From QHXN01 sp032162705 (GTDB lineage Bacteria > Acidobacteriota > Blastocatellia > Pyrinomonadales > Pyrinomonadaceae), in the NCBI GenBank assembly GCA_032162705.1, contig JAVRON010000070.1:1-64000 (forward strand): 64,000 nucleotides of DNA, written 5' to 3'. The notes below the pieces were generated by a model, which did no database searches, was not told where the DNA came from, and saw only the letters and a program-made list of their open reading frames with translations. Of this stretch, positions 53,659-61,514 are shown piece by piece. Position 1 is the stretch's first letter; each line of letters starts with the position of its first letter. Position numbers and translations under genes: made by a program.

Positions 53659-56600
53659 TCAGAAGTTCAGCTTGACGCCGAACTGGATGCTGCGCGGCCC
53701 GCGGTCGCTGCTGAGAACGCCGAAGGCTCCGTTCGGCGAGAACGTCACACCGGGCCCGCTCGGGGGACGACCGTTGTTGAACGCCGTATTGCCGAACCCG
53801 TTGAAGCTCGCGTGATTGAGCAGGTTGAAGAACTCCGCGCGGAGCTGGAGGCGCGTGCGCTCAGTCACCGCAAAGTTCTTGTTCATCGAGAAGTCAACAT
53901 TGGTGATGCTCGGCTGCCTCACCAGCCCGCGGCTCAGGTTGCCGAACGTGCCGAGCGCGGGTACAGAGAACGCCGCCGGGTTCAGATACAGCGTCTTGTC
54001 GGCGTTGCTCAGGTAGATCGGCTGCCCCGGCACGAGGTTCGCGCGGAGTCCGCCGTTTGCGGGATTCGCGCGCAGACCGTTGTAGTTCGGGGGCGCACCG
54101 CTATAGACATCGAGCGGCGTGCCGCCGTAGTAAGAGATGATCGTGTTGACCTGCCACCCGCCGATGATGGCGTTCGCGACCCCACCCCACTCCTTAAACG
54201 AAGGCATCTGATAGACCGCGTTGGCGACGAACGTCTGCCGCCGGTCGAGGTCTGCGTCGCCGTAGTCGAGGTGATAGTTGAACGGGTCGGTCGTGCCGCT
54301 GGTGAACGAAGTCAGCGGGACATCCGAGAGAGCATGCGACCAAGTGTAGGCGACCGAGTAGGACAGCCGGCTTGTAAAGCGCCGGTTGAGCCACACCTGA
54401 AGGCCGTTGTAGTTTGAGTTGCCCGTCGATTCGCTCATCGTGATGGGCCCAAGGTTCGGGAACCTTGTGCTCTGCGTGATGATGGTGTTCAGGTTCGCGT
54501 CGTTGTTGAAGAAGGCGGTCGCGACCCGCGCACGGTTCTGCGGGATAACGTCGTTGAAGTTTACGCCGCGCCGCCAGATGTGGTGTCCCTCGTTGCCGAT
54601 GTAGGAGAGTTCGAGCACCGTGTCCTTCATCACCTGGCGCGAGACGGTCAGGTTCCACTGATAGCTGTCAGGCGGACGGAAGTTCACGTCCACGGCGTTG
54701 AAGCCCGTGCTGGTGCTGACGCCCGCGACCGCGTTCCGCAGGCCGGAGCCAATGGTATCGAGGCTGCGGAAGGTCGGGTCGTCGCTCAGGCGCGAGGCCC
54801 CGTCGCCGCCCCAGTTCGAGTTGACCGTCGTCGTCCACGGCGGATTGTTGGTCATGCGCAGGATGTCTTCGATGACGTTTGCGCGGCCCATGAAGCGACC
54901 GAAGCCGAGGCGGACAGCGGTCTTGCCATCACCATGCAAATCCCACGCGAGACCGACGCGCGGCTGGAAGCCCTTGTTGTAGGGTCGGACGAGTGAGCGC
55001 CCGAGTCCCGCGCTCTCGGCCTGATCGGCCCTGACCAGACCGCTCAAAGGGTGAACGCCGTCATAGCGGCTCGGGATGTAGTTGCTGATGTGGTCGTCGT
55101 TGGCGTAGGCCGGCGAATAACGCGACCAGCGCAGCCCCAAGTTGAGCGTGACGCGTGGACGTATCTTCCACGTGTCGTTGCCGTAATACTCGAAGTCGTG
55201 CCAGCGGCCTGCGCCGAGGCCCAAGGTGTTGATCTCGGTGTAGCAGCCGAGCGGGATGTCCTTGACCAGCAGTTCGGCAATGGCGTTGCCGGTGTGTGTG
55301 TTCGTGCCGCAGAACTGCGCGAATGCGTTGGCCCCGTTGGCTACCTCGTTCTTGATGTTGTGGCTAACGAGGCCGCCGAACTTGAGGTCGTGCGCGCCGG
55401 AGACTTTCGAGAAGTCGTCCTTCCAGATGAGCAGGTCTTCGTGATTGTTCCAAGGGGCCTGGTGCCACAGCGCCGGGTAGCCGTCCGCGCCCCAGAAGGT
55501 CGGAAGGCCGACGCCGTCAGGCTTCGGAAAGACGGTCGGGAACTTCGAGGCGATCTCGGAGTTGAGCGACTGCCCCGCCTGATTCGTCGAGACGAGGATG
55601 TTGTTGCCCGCGCGCGAGAACTGGAACTCGTTGACCGCCGACGAAGAGATGGTGCTCGCCAGCTTGACGGCGAAGCTGTGGCTCGGCTGCGACCAGTCGG
55701 AGCTGATGGTCGGGAAGCCCGTGTCGCCCCAGAAGTTGCCCCCGGCGTTCCCGTGCGTCCACGTCTCGTTGATGTAACGCACCATCAGGTTCATCTTGCT
55801 GGTCAGGTTGAAGTCACCGCGCAGCGTGTCCTGACGCGTGTTGACCGGCTCGACCGGCGATTGCACGAAGTTGTGCCCACCCAGAAGCGTCGCGTTAGGG
55901 AGCGGGAAGAACTTCACTATCGCAAGCCCCGCCGGGCTGAGCTGGTCTGTCGGTATCTTGTTGCCGGGGAAGCAGCCCTCGCTGCCCGGGCCTGTCGGGT
56001 TCGGGCCGGGAACCGTGCAGGGCCCCGCGCCGGGACGGTGCGGCAGCGCATCCGTCAAGCTACCGCTGAAGTCGCCGAGGCGCTCCGCCGCCGTCGGCAC
56101 AAGGAACTGGAGGGGCGGCACAAGACCGCGTATCTCGCGTCGCCACTCCTCGTTCCAGAAGAAGAAGGCGCGATTCTTGCCGTTCCAGACCCGCGGGCCA
56201 CCCTCGCCGAAGTGGGGCAGGGTGACCGGGCCGCTGAAGTTGAAGCCGAAGTTGTTGTAGCGCAGTACAGGCTTGGGCTGCCCGGCGCGATTGTTGAAGA
56301 AGTCGCTGGCGTTCAGCTTGTCGTTGCGGATGAACTCGAAGAGCGTGCCGTGGTAGTCGTTGCCGCCGCCCTTCGTGATGAGGTTGATGACCGCGCCCTG
56401 CGCCTGCCCGTACTCCGCGCTGAAGCTGTTGCGCTCGACGCGGAACTCCTGAATGGAGTCGATGGAGGGGAAGACCAGCAGCGTCGCGTTCGAACCGACA
56501 TCCATGTTGTTGACGCCGTCAACCGTCCACAGGTTCGTGTTCGACCCGTTGCCGTTGACCGACATGTCAACGTGTGAGTCGAGACCCGTCCCGCCCGTGC

Positions 56601-57132
56601 CGAACGCGCCGCCCGCACCCGCCTGTGTCACGGGCGAGATGCCGGGCACAAGCGTCACGAGTTGCGCGTAGTTGCGCCCGTTCAAAGGAAGCTCTGTGAC
56701 CTGTTTCTCCGTCACGAGGCTGCTGACATCGGAGTTGCGCGTCTCTACAAGCGACGCCTCGCCCGTCACCGTCACGGTCTCGCCCACAGCGCCGACTTCA
56801 AGGGTCAAGTCGATGTTGAGCTTATCGCCGATGTGCAGCTCGACCCCGCTGTTGACCGTCTTCTTGAACCCGGCGGGTGCCGTGCTCACGGTGTAAAGGC
56901 CGACGGGCAGACTGGGTACGGAATAGAACCCTTCGCCGTTGGCCGTTACGGTGCGTGTGGCGTGCGTGGCCTCTTCCGTAACCGTAACTTCGGCCTTCGG
57001 AACGGCGGCCCCCTGCGGGTCGCGCACAGTTCCACTGATGCTGCCCACCGTGCTTACCTGGGCGTGGACGCCGACCGTCAGCCCGAGCACCAGTGAGAGC
57101 AGTAGCGCTTGTATTCCAAGCTTTCTCGTCAT
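53659..57132 (-). CDS. Oar-like TonB-dependent outer-membrane receptor
   Basis: 1157 residues. Signal peptide (IQALLLSLVLGLTVGVHA), carboxypeptidase-regulatory-like beta sandwich about 28-115 (GSISGTVRDPQGAAVPKAEV, PVGLYTVSTAPAGFK), plug-like region about 125-275 (ELPLNGRNYAQLVTLVPGIS, WTVDGVNNMD, VINLITKGGGNDYHG), then a long beta-barrel ending in KLNF with the terminal Phe expected for BAM recognition. No obvious TonB box was seen. This architecture is abundant in Acidobacteriota and is thought to import or bind large glycans. GAGGAG lies eight bases before ATG 57132. A long leader and a TTGACA-type promoter lie upstream. The substrate is unknown; the adjacent ROK regulators and GH3 enzyme suggest carbohydrate. 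Confidence 0.92.
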   Translation of the reverse strand: MTRKLGIQALLLSLVLGLTVGVHAQVSTVGSISGTVRDPQGAAVPKAEVTVTEEATHATRTVTANGEGFYSVPSLPVGLYTVSTAPAGFKKTVNSGVELHIGDKLNIDLTLEVGAVGETVTVTGEASLVETRNSDVSSLVTEKQVTELPLNGRNYAQLVTLVPGISPVTQAGAGGAFGTGGTGLDSHVDMSVNGNGSNTNLWTVDGVNNMDVGSNATLLVFPSIDSIQEFRVERNSFSAEYGQAQGAVINLITKGGGNDYHGTLFEFIRNDKLNASDFFNNRAGQPKPVLRYNNFGFNFSGPVTLPHFGEGGPRVWNGKNRAFFFWNEEWRREIRGLVPPLQFLVPTAAERLGDFSGSLTDALPHRPGAGPCTVPGPNPTGPGSEGCFPGNKIPTDQLSPAGLAIVKFFPLPNATLLGGHNFVQSPVEPVNTRQDTLRGDFNLTSKMNLMVRYINETWTHGNAGGNFWGDTGFPTISSDWSQPSHSFAVKLASTISSSAVNEFQFSRAGNNILVSTNQAGQSLNSEIASKFPTVFPKPDGVGLPTFWGADGYPALWHQAPWNNHEDLLIWKDDFSKVSGAHDLKFGGLVSHNIKNEVANGANAFAQFCGTNTHTGNAIAELLVKDIPLGCYTEINTLGLGAGRWHDFEYYGNDTWKIRPRVTLNLGLRWSRYSPAYANDDHISNYIPSRYDGVHPLSGLVRADQAESAGLGRSLVRPYNKGFQPRVGLAWDLHGDGKTAVRLGFGRFMGRANVIEDILRMTNNPPWTTTVNSNWGGDGASRLSDDPTFRSLDTIGSGLRNAVAGVSTSTGFNAVDVNFRPPDSYQWNLTVSRQVMKDTVLELSYIGNEGHHIWRRGVNFNDVIPQNRARVATAFFNNDANLNTIITQSTRFPNLGPITMSESTGNSNYNGLQVWLNRRFTSRLSYSVAYTWSHALSDVPLTSFTSGTTDPFNYHLDYGDADLDRRQTFVANAVYQMPSFKEWGGVANAIIGGWQVNTIISYYGGTPLDVYSGAPPNYNGLRANPANGGLRANLVPGQPIYLSNADKTLYLNPAAFSVPALGTFGNLSRGLVRQPSITNVDFSMNKNFAVTERTRLQLRAEFFNLLNHASFNGFGNTAFNNGRPPSGPGVTFSPNGAFGVLSSDRGPRSIQFGVKLNF

Positions 57133-57527
57133 AGACGCGTCTCCTCGCTTCCGCGCTTCTCAATATCTTGTGGACTTCAACCCGAAAATATCCGCGGCCG
57201 TAGACGACGACCGCCCCGGCACCGGCTCAAACTTTTGTTGTCCGCACCAACTTTTCAGGCGAAGCCATTCTCATGTGGACTTTCAAAGATTTTCATCCCA
57301 GGATCGTGTGTGTTGCAGGTTCAGGCGATGCCCAAACCGTGTGTGCGTCAGCACTGCGGCCGGCCCTACGCGGCCCGCGCGAAAGAGCGAGCATGGCACT
57401 AGCGCCAAGTGGCTCGCCTTCTCAAGCAGTCTGACAAGTCCGGGTAACGGATTCGGCTTGCCGGGGAAACAAGCCTCGCTAAACGTCTAAGCCTCCTCCG
57501 CCTTGACCTAGGAAACGGGTCAGGCGC

Positions 57528-57541
57528 GGGAAGCGCTTACC
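57528..57541. promoter_or_regulatory. Possible LacI-type operator
   Basis: GGGAAGCGCTTACC contains the AAGCGCTT palindrome found in many LacI-family sugar operators. It lies downstream of the putative receptor promoter, where a repressor would block transcription. No LacI gene is in the window, and ROK regulators use other sites, so this is tentative. Confidence 0.25.
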
Positions 57542-57623
57542 GGACATAAGCGACTGAATTTTCTTAAGACTTTAAAGACTAAGTTTGTGACTGGACACTT
57601 TGTTGCAAGACCTAGCAAAAGCG

Positions 57624-57652
57624 TTTTTATTACTAATCCTCTCGCTTGTCAA
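57624..57652 (-). promoter_or_regulatory. Putative sigma70 promoter for the receptor gene
   Basis: On minus, a perfect TTGACA (57652-57647) and TAAAAA (57629-57624) are 17 bases apart. The -10 is only partly consensus. It is the best pair in the long region before the receptor gene. Confidence 0.4.
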
Positions 57653-57739
57653 GAAAAATCTTCCCGCCGTAAAGTAATTCGCTGTAAATACTTAGAGGCC
57701 GGACAATGTTGCCCATCCCAACAAAGTCGGGACATCAAC

Positions 57740-58933
57740 TCAGGCGAGTGAGACGTGCATGAACTTGGTCGTGAGCACGAGACTCAAGGCTCCCATCAAC
57801 GTCGGCTCCTCACCCAGAGTGGACGCGATGATGTGCGCCGGAGGCAGACCGCGACAGATGCCTTCGCCGACGGCGGCCTTGATGTCGCCCACGATCAACG
57901 ACCACGCGCGCACAATGGGCCCGCCCACGATGACCGCCTCCGGCGCAAGTCCCTGCGTCAGGTTCGCAATGCCTACCCCGAGGTAGTGCGCCGTCTCCTT
58001 CAAGGCCGTGCGCGCGGCTGCGTCACCCTCCAGCGCGAGATCGACGAGTTGTTTGAAATCCACACTGCACGCGCTGCCCTGGATGCGTTTCGACTCGGCG
58101 TAGCGCGCGAGCGCGGCGCGCTGCGAGGAGAAGGCTTCCCAGCATCCACGACTCCCCGCGGCGCACGCTATCGGCGCGCCCTGCCCGATGGTCATGTGTC
58201 CAAATTCGCCTGCGGCTCCGCTCTTGCCGCGATAGACCTGCCCGTCGAAGACTATCCCTGTGCCGACTCCCTCTTCAACCAGCACGATAATGAAATCGCG
58301 AACCTCACGTATCTCGGGGCGGCCAAACCAAAGCTCTGCGAGCGCAGCCGCATTCGCATCGTTATCGACGCCGACGGCGAGGCCCACCGCCGCCTTTATC
58401 TCTCTGGCAATCTCCAGATCGCGCCACTTGAAGTGCGGGATAAAGAGCGCCGTGCCGGTCTCCTGATCCACAAGCCCCGGCACGCTCACGCCGACGCCGT
58501 CGATGGTTCCCTCGTTCTTGCAGACGAACTCGCGCACACATTCGATGATGCGCGACATGGTCTTCCGCGCGTCAGGGTCGGTCGGGAACTCCTCCCGTTC
58601 GAGCACGCGACCCGCGAGGTCGCTTGTGGCGACAGCGGTGCAGATGGTGCCAAGATCGACGCCGATGGCGACAGCGTCCGCCGTCCTGAGCGAGAGCAGA
58701 ATCGGCGGTCGCCCACCGCGGGACTCGCCCGACACTTCTTCGATCAGCCTGCCCTCTTTCAGCTCGTCAACGATCAGCGAGACGGTCGAGCGCTGGAGCG
58801 CCGTCTCCTGCGCGATCTCTGCGCGCGAGATGGGCCCACGCTCGCGGACGTAGTTGAGAATGATCTGGCGATTGATGTCGCGGATCGTGTTCGGGCGCGC
58901 GACGCTGGCTTTTCTGAGGTCTATTCGTCGCAT
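57740..58933 (-). CDS. ROK-family (NagC/XylR-type) regulator, zinc motif altered
   Basis: 397 residues from ATG 58933; the frame reaches 58978, but this start matches that of the paralogue at 59301. Winged helix-turn-helix about 18-75 (ILNYVRERGPISRAEIAQET, LQRSTVSLIVDELKEG), then ROK sugar-kinase-like fold about 85-390 (IGVDLGT, GVGVSVPGLVD, DNDANAAALAE, EGVGTGIVFDG, GAAGEFGHM). The ROK zinc motif CxCGxxGCxE reads CAAGSRGCWE, so the second Cys is lost and zinc binding may be weakened. Probably a sugar-responsive repressor that may also retain kinase-like ligand binding. It is adjacent to the receptor gene and the second ROK gene. The target sugar is unknown. Confidence 0.9.
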   Translation of the reverse strand: MRRIDLRKASVARPNTIRDINRQIILNYVRERGPISRAEIAQETALQRSTVSLIVDELKEGRLIEEVSGESRGGRPPILLSLRTADAVAIGVDLGTICTAVATSDLAGRVLEREEFPTDPDARKTMSRIIECVREFVCKNEGTIDGVGVSVPGLVDQETGTALFIPHFKWRDLEIAREIKAAVGLAVGVDNDANAAALAELWFGRPEIREVRDFIIVLVEEGVGTGIVFDGQVYRGKSGAAGEFGHMTIGQGAPIACAAGSRGCWEAFSSQRAALARYAESKRIQGSACSVDFKQLVDLALEGDAAARTALKETAHYLGVGIANLTQGLAPEAVIVGGPIVRAWSLIVGDIKAAVGEGICRGLPPAHIIASTLGEEPTLMGALSLVLTTKFMHVSLA

Positions 58934-59300
58934 TTTTGTGGACAGCGCTAAGAAAAAACTGAGCTGCCCCCCTTTCATGGAAGGATCGATAAGGACTGTG
59001 CTGTGACTTAAAAGTGGAGCGTTGCCGAATCGCGTGAACTGATATTAAGTAGTACAGGTGCGACTCTCAGTCAACACTTTTTATGTCGAGCGCGTATTAT
59101 GGCGACCGCGACGTGCGCGTGAATGTTGAAGAGTTTCGCAAGGAACTCAAGGTGAGGTCGCTGGTCGATGCCTTCCGCTGAGCGCGACAAAAGTTAGCCA
59201 CAGAGACACAGAGACACAGAGATTAAAAGGGATTGGCTTAACCCTTATTTATCTCTGTGTCTCTGTGTCTCTGTGGCTAAATACTCGAAAGCAAAAGTAT
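58934..59300. other. Intergenic region between the two ROK genes
   Basis: About 367 bases. It contains the copy-4 hairpin (59194-59280), which could insulate the two ROK genes. A 32-codon plus-strand ORF (59083-59181) has a protein-like end (NVEEFRKELKVRSLVDAFR) but no ribosome-binding site and is not called. TTGACT near 59070 on minus is a possible -35 for the ROK gene at 57740, without a good -10. Confidence 0.3.
59194..59280. repeat. Long CAGAG-type inverted repeat, copy 4, perfect 30-bp arms
   Basis: Left arm TTAGCCACAGAGACACAGAG then ACACAGAGAT (59194-59223) and its exact reverse complement (59251-59280); the interior AAAGGG and CCCTT also pair. The arms are built from ACACAGAG units. 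Ends read TTAGCC/GGCTAA instead of TTCACC/GGTGAA, so this is a second variant of the family. Confidence 0.9.
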
Positions 59301-60500
59301 CTAGATGGCGGCGACGGGCGCGAACTTGTCGGAGAGGACAAGGCTGAGCGCGCCCATCAGGCTGGCCTGTGCGCCGATGGTCGAGGGGGTGATGCGCGCG
59401 ACGGGCAGGTCGCGGCGGATGCTCCGCTTGACGGCCTCGTCGAGAATGTCCGAGACCAGTTCCCATGCGCGTGTGATGCTGCCGCCGACGACGACGATCT
59501 CCGGGCTGAAGCCGACGATCAGATTCGAGATGCCTTTGCCGAGATAGCGCGCCGTCTCGCGCAAGGCCGCGCGCGCGGCCTCTTCGCCGTCGAGCGCGCG
59601 GTCGATCAGTTGCGCGAAACTCAACGTCCGCGCGTCGCGCACATCGCCCGTCAGTCCCGCGTAACGCGCGACGGCCGCGCGTCCCGAGGCGAACGCCTCC
59701 CAGCAATCGTAGCCGCCGCATGAGCAAGGCACGGGCGCTCGCTCGCCGATAATCATGTGCCCAAACTCACCGGCCGCGCCGCCCTCGCCGCGGTAAATCT
59801 GCCGGTCGAGGATGATGCCTGTGCCCACGCCCTCGGCGATGAAGACCATGATGAAGTCGCGCGCCTCACTCACTTCCGCGTGCCCGAACCAAAGCTCCGC
59901 GAGCGCCGCCGCGTTGGCGTCGTTATCGACCGCCACTTTCAACCCCGTGGCCGCGGCGATACGTCGCCCCACGTCGAGGTCGCGCCAGTTGAAGTATGGG
60001 ATGTAGATCAGTCGCCCGGTCGAAGGATCGACGAGTCCGGGCAGGCTCACGCCGATGCCTTCTATCTTCCCCGGACTCTGCGCGACGAGGCGGGACGCGG
60101 CTGAGATGGCGCGCGTGATCGTCCGCTCGAAGTCGTGTTCGGTCTCGAACTCAACGCTTTCAAGCACGCAGCCCGCAAGGTTGCTCGTCGCGACGGTCGT
60201 GTGCGTCGGTGCGATGTCGATGCCGATGGCCGCTGCCCCGATGGCGCGCAGCGCCAGCAGAGTGGGACAGCGCCCGCCCGTCGATTGCCCCGCGCCAATC
60301 TCTTCGACCAGACCTTCGCCGAGCAGGCAATCGACGATCTCGGAGACGGTCGAGCGTTGCAGCGCCGTCTGGCGTGCGATCTCTGCGCGCGAGATGGGCC
60401 CGCGGTCGCGCACGTAGTTGAGCACGATTTGCCGGTTGATGGCGCGCATGGTGCCAAAGTGCGCGGTGTGTATTCTCTTTAAGTCTATCCTACGCGTCAT
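59301..60500 (-). CDS. ROK-family (NagC/XylR-type) regulator, zinc motif intact
   Basis: 399 residues from ATG 60500 (GGAG five bases upstream; the open frame continues to 60788 but overlaps the neighbouring gene without homology). Winged helix-turn-helix about 20-80 (LNYVRDRGPISRAEIARQTA), ROK domain about 85-395 (IGIDIAPTH, GIGVSLPGLVD, DNDANAAALAELWFG, EGVGTGIILD, GAAGEFGHM) and an intact zinc motif PCSCGGYDCWE. It is a close paralogue of 57740-58933; the winged helices and sugar pockets are nearly superimposable, which indicates tandem duplication. Likely a sugar-responsive transcriptional repressor. The divergence in the zinc motif between the pair suggests different inducers or loss of sensing in the other copy. 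Confidence 0.92.
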   Translation of the reverse strand: MTRRIDLKRIHTAHFGTMRAINRQIVLNYVRDRGPISRAEIARQTALQRSTVSEIVDCLLGEGLVEEIGAGQSTGGRCPTLLALRAIGAAAIGIDIAPTHTTVATSNLAGCVLESVEFETEHDFERTITRAISAASRLVAQSPGKIEGIGVSLPGLVDPSTGRLIYIPYFNWRDLDVGRRIAAATGLKVAVDNDANAAALAELWFGHAEVSEARDFIMVFIAEGVGTGIILDRQIYRGEGGAAGEFGHMIIGERAPVPCSCGGYDCWEAFASGRAAVARYAGLTGDVRDARTLSFAQLIDRALDGEEAARAALRETARYLGKGISNLIVGFSPEIVVVGGSITRAWELVSDILDEAVKRSIRRDLPVARITPSTIGAQASLMGALSLVLSDKFAPVAAI

Positions 60501-60604
60501 CTGTCTCCGTGTGTGCGGTTCGGAATTCTCTTGACGTTTGCGTTGTTCGGAATTCTCTCGACGTTTGCTTTGTTGTAAGGCGGCGCGCGGGGCGGCTCGA
60601 CGGA

Positions 60605-61279
60605 TTACGGGCCGGCGTGTTTGATGCTGGCGCTTCCCTGGCCGAGCCTCCCTGCGCTCGACCTGACGGCGTTGCTGAGCGTGATGATCTCTTGCAGGTC
60701 GCGGCCCGCCTTCGCCGTTCCTTCCACGTCCACGACTCCGGGCGACTTGAACTTCGGGTTCGCAACGAAGCTGTCGATGCGTCGGCACAGACGCACGAGC
60801 GCCTCCTTCATACGCCCTTCGTCAAGCTCGGCCTCGCCCGCCCGTCCCTTTTCGTCCAATGCGGACGCGCCGCGCTGGAGCGCCAGATAAGTCTGCATCC
60901 GTTGGGCACGCTTCTTCAACTCCGCGACCTCATCGGAGATGCGCGCGTAGTCGAGCGTACCGCCGACGACGACCGCGTGCGCGACATCGTTGCGTATGAC
61001 CTGTATGCGCTTGAAGTCCTCGTTGAGTTGTTTGACGGCGATCTTGACGGCCCTCTCATCCGTGGGCCCGGCGGTGGCCTTCCTGCCTCCGCTTCTGAGC
61101 TGCATCTCACGCCGCTGCTCGTCGCGCACGCGTTCGATCTCCGAATCTTGATATGGCCCCGCAGCAGCGATGGCCTGCCGCCCCGCGCTCGCCCCTAAAG
61201 CGGCCAGCAGTAAGGCGACCGCCGCGATAGCAGCACGAATCAGAAAACGCGAAGCCGGGACAACGAGACAATACTGCAC
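60605..61279 (-). CDS. Secreted protein of unknown function (DFKRIQ family, paralogue B)
   Basis: 224 residues from GTG 61279, chosen because GGAGG lies six bases upstream and the frame then opens with a signal peptide (FLIRAAIAAVALLLAALGAS). The frame runs to 61312 but without a ribosome-binding site. Not recognised. It shares with 45408-46067 the segments NEDFKRIQVIRND, LDYARISDEVAELKKRAQRM, MKEALVRLCRRIDSF, NPKFKSPGVVD and DLQEIITLSNAVRSSAGRL. The spacing between segments is conserved except for an insert of a few residues in the middle. Helical, exported. It precedes the ROK gene by about 100 bases on the same strand. Both family members lie beside carbohydrate-related genes. Confidence 0.83.
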   Translation of the reverse strand: MQYCLVVPASRFLIRAAIAAVALLLAALGASAGRQAIAAAGPYQDSEIERVRDEQRREMQLRSGGRKATAGPTDERAVKIAVKQLNEDFKRIQVIRNDVAHAVVVGGTLDYARISDEVAELKKRAQRMQTYLALQRGASALDEKGRAGEAELDEGRMKEALVRLCRRIDSFVANPKFKSPGVVDVEGTAKAGRDLQEIITLSNAVRSSAGRLGQGSASIKHAGP

Positions 61280-61340
61280 AGCGCACCTCCGACGATCACA
61301 AACAATCCACACGATGAGACACGAGTATAATCCCAGAGTC

Positions 61341-61508
61341 GTGAATGGTGAATGGTAAATGGTGAATCGTGAATCGTGAATCGTGAATGAAAGGCCAGCG
61401 CCGCATAATATAACTTGAGTTTGATTCTTCGGCCTCCCGAATCTTCAAACACCTTTTACTATTCATCACTGACCATTTGCCATTCACCATTTACCACTCA
61501 CTATTCAC
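61341..61508. repeat. Imperfect inverted repeat with GTGAATSGT units
   Basis: Left arm 61341-61367 (GTGAATGGTGAATGGTAAAT then GGTGAAT) pairs with 61482-61508 with few mismatches; between them lie four tandem GTGAATCGT-like units. It differs in sequence from the CAGAG hairpins but has the same design of long arms built from short tandem units. Confidence 0.7.
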
Positions 61509-61514
61509 GTATCT

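Larger units (their letters stand above)
57133..57739. other. Long leader/promoter region of the receptor gene
   Basis: About 607 bases between the ROK gene end and the receptor start. It holds a promoter-like pair near 57624-57652, a GGTAAGCGCTTCCC-type operator candidate and a repeated AGTCTT motif near 57560. If that promoter is used, the receptor mRNA leader is nearly 500 bases, room for RNA-level control, but no known riboswitch fold was recognised. Confidence 0.35.

Noticed and set aside
55051..56577. 508-codon open frame on plus opposite the receptor gene
   Set aside because: Antisense shadow rich in Arg/Val/Ala with no recognisable motif; the minus-strand receptor is unambiguous.
57755..58951. 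398-codon open frame on plus opposite the ROK gene
   Set aside because: Mirror frame of the ROK coding region; a similar mirror frame appears opposite the second ROK gene, as expected from shared codon bias.
59083..59181. 32-codon plus-strand ORF between the ROK genes
   Set aside because: Protein-like C-terminus, but no ribosome-binding site, no homology recognised and no partner gene.
60501..60788. Extended N-terminus of the second ROK protein
   Set aside because: The extra residues are Arg/Gln/Glu-rich, overlap the neighbouring secreted-protein gene, and are absent from the paralogue; ATG 60500 has its own ribosome-binding site.
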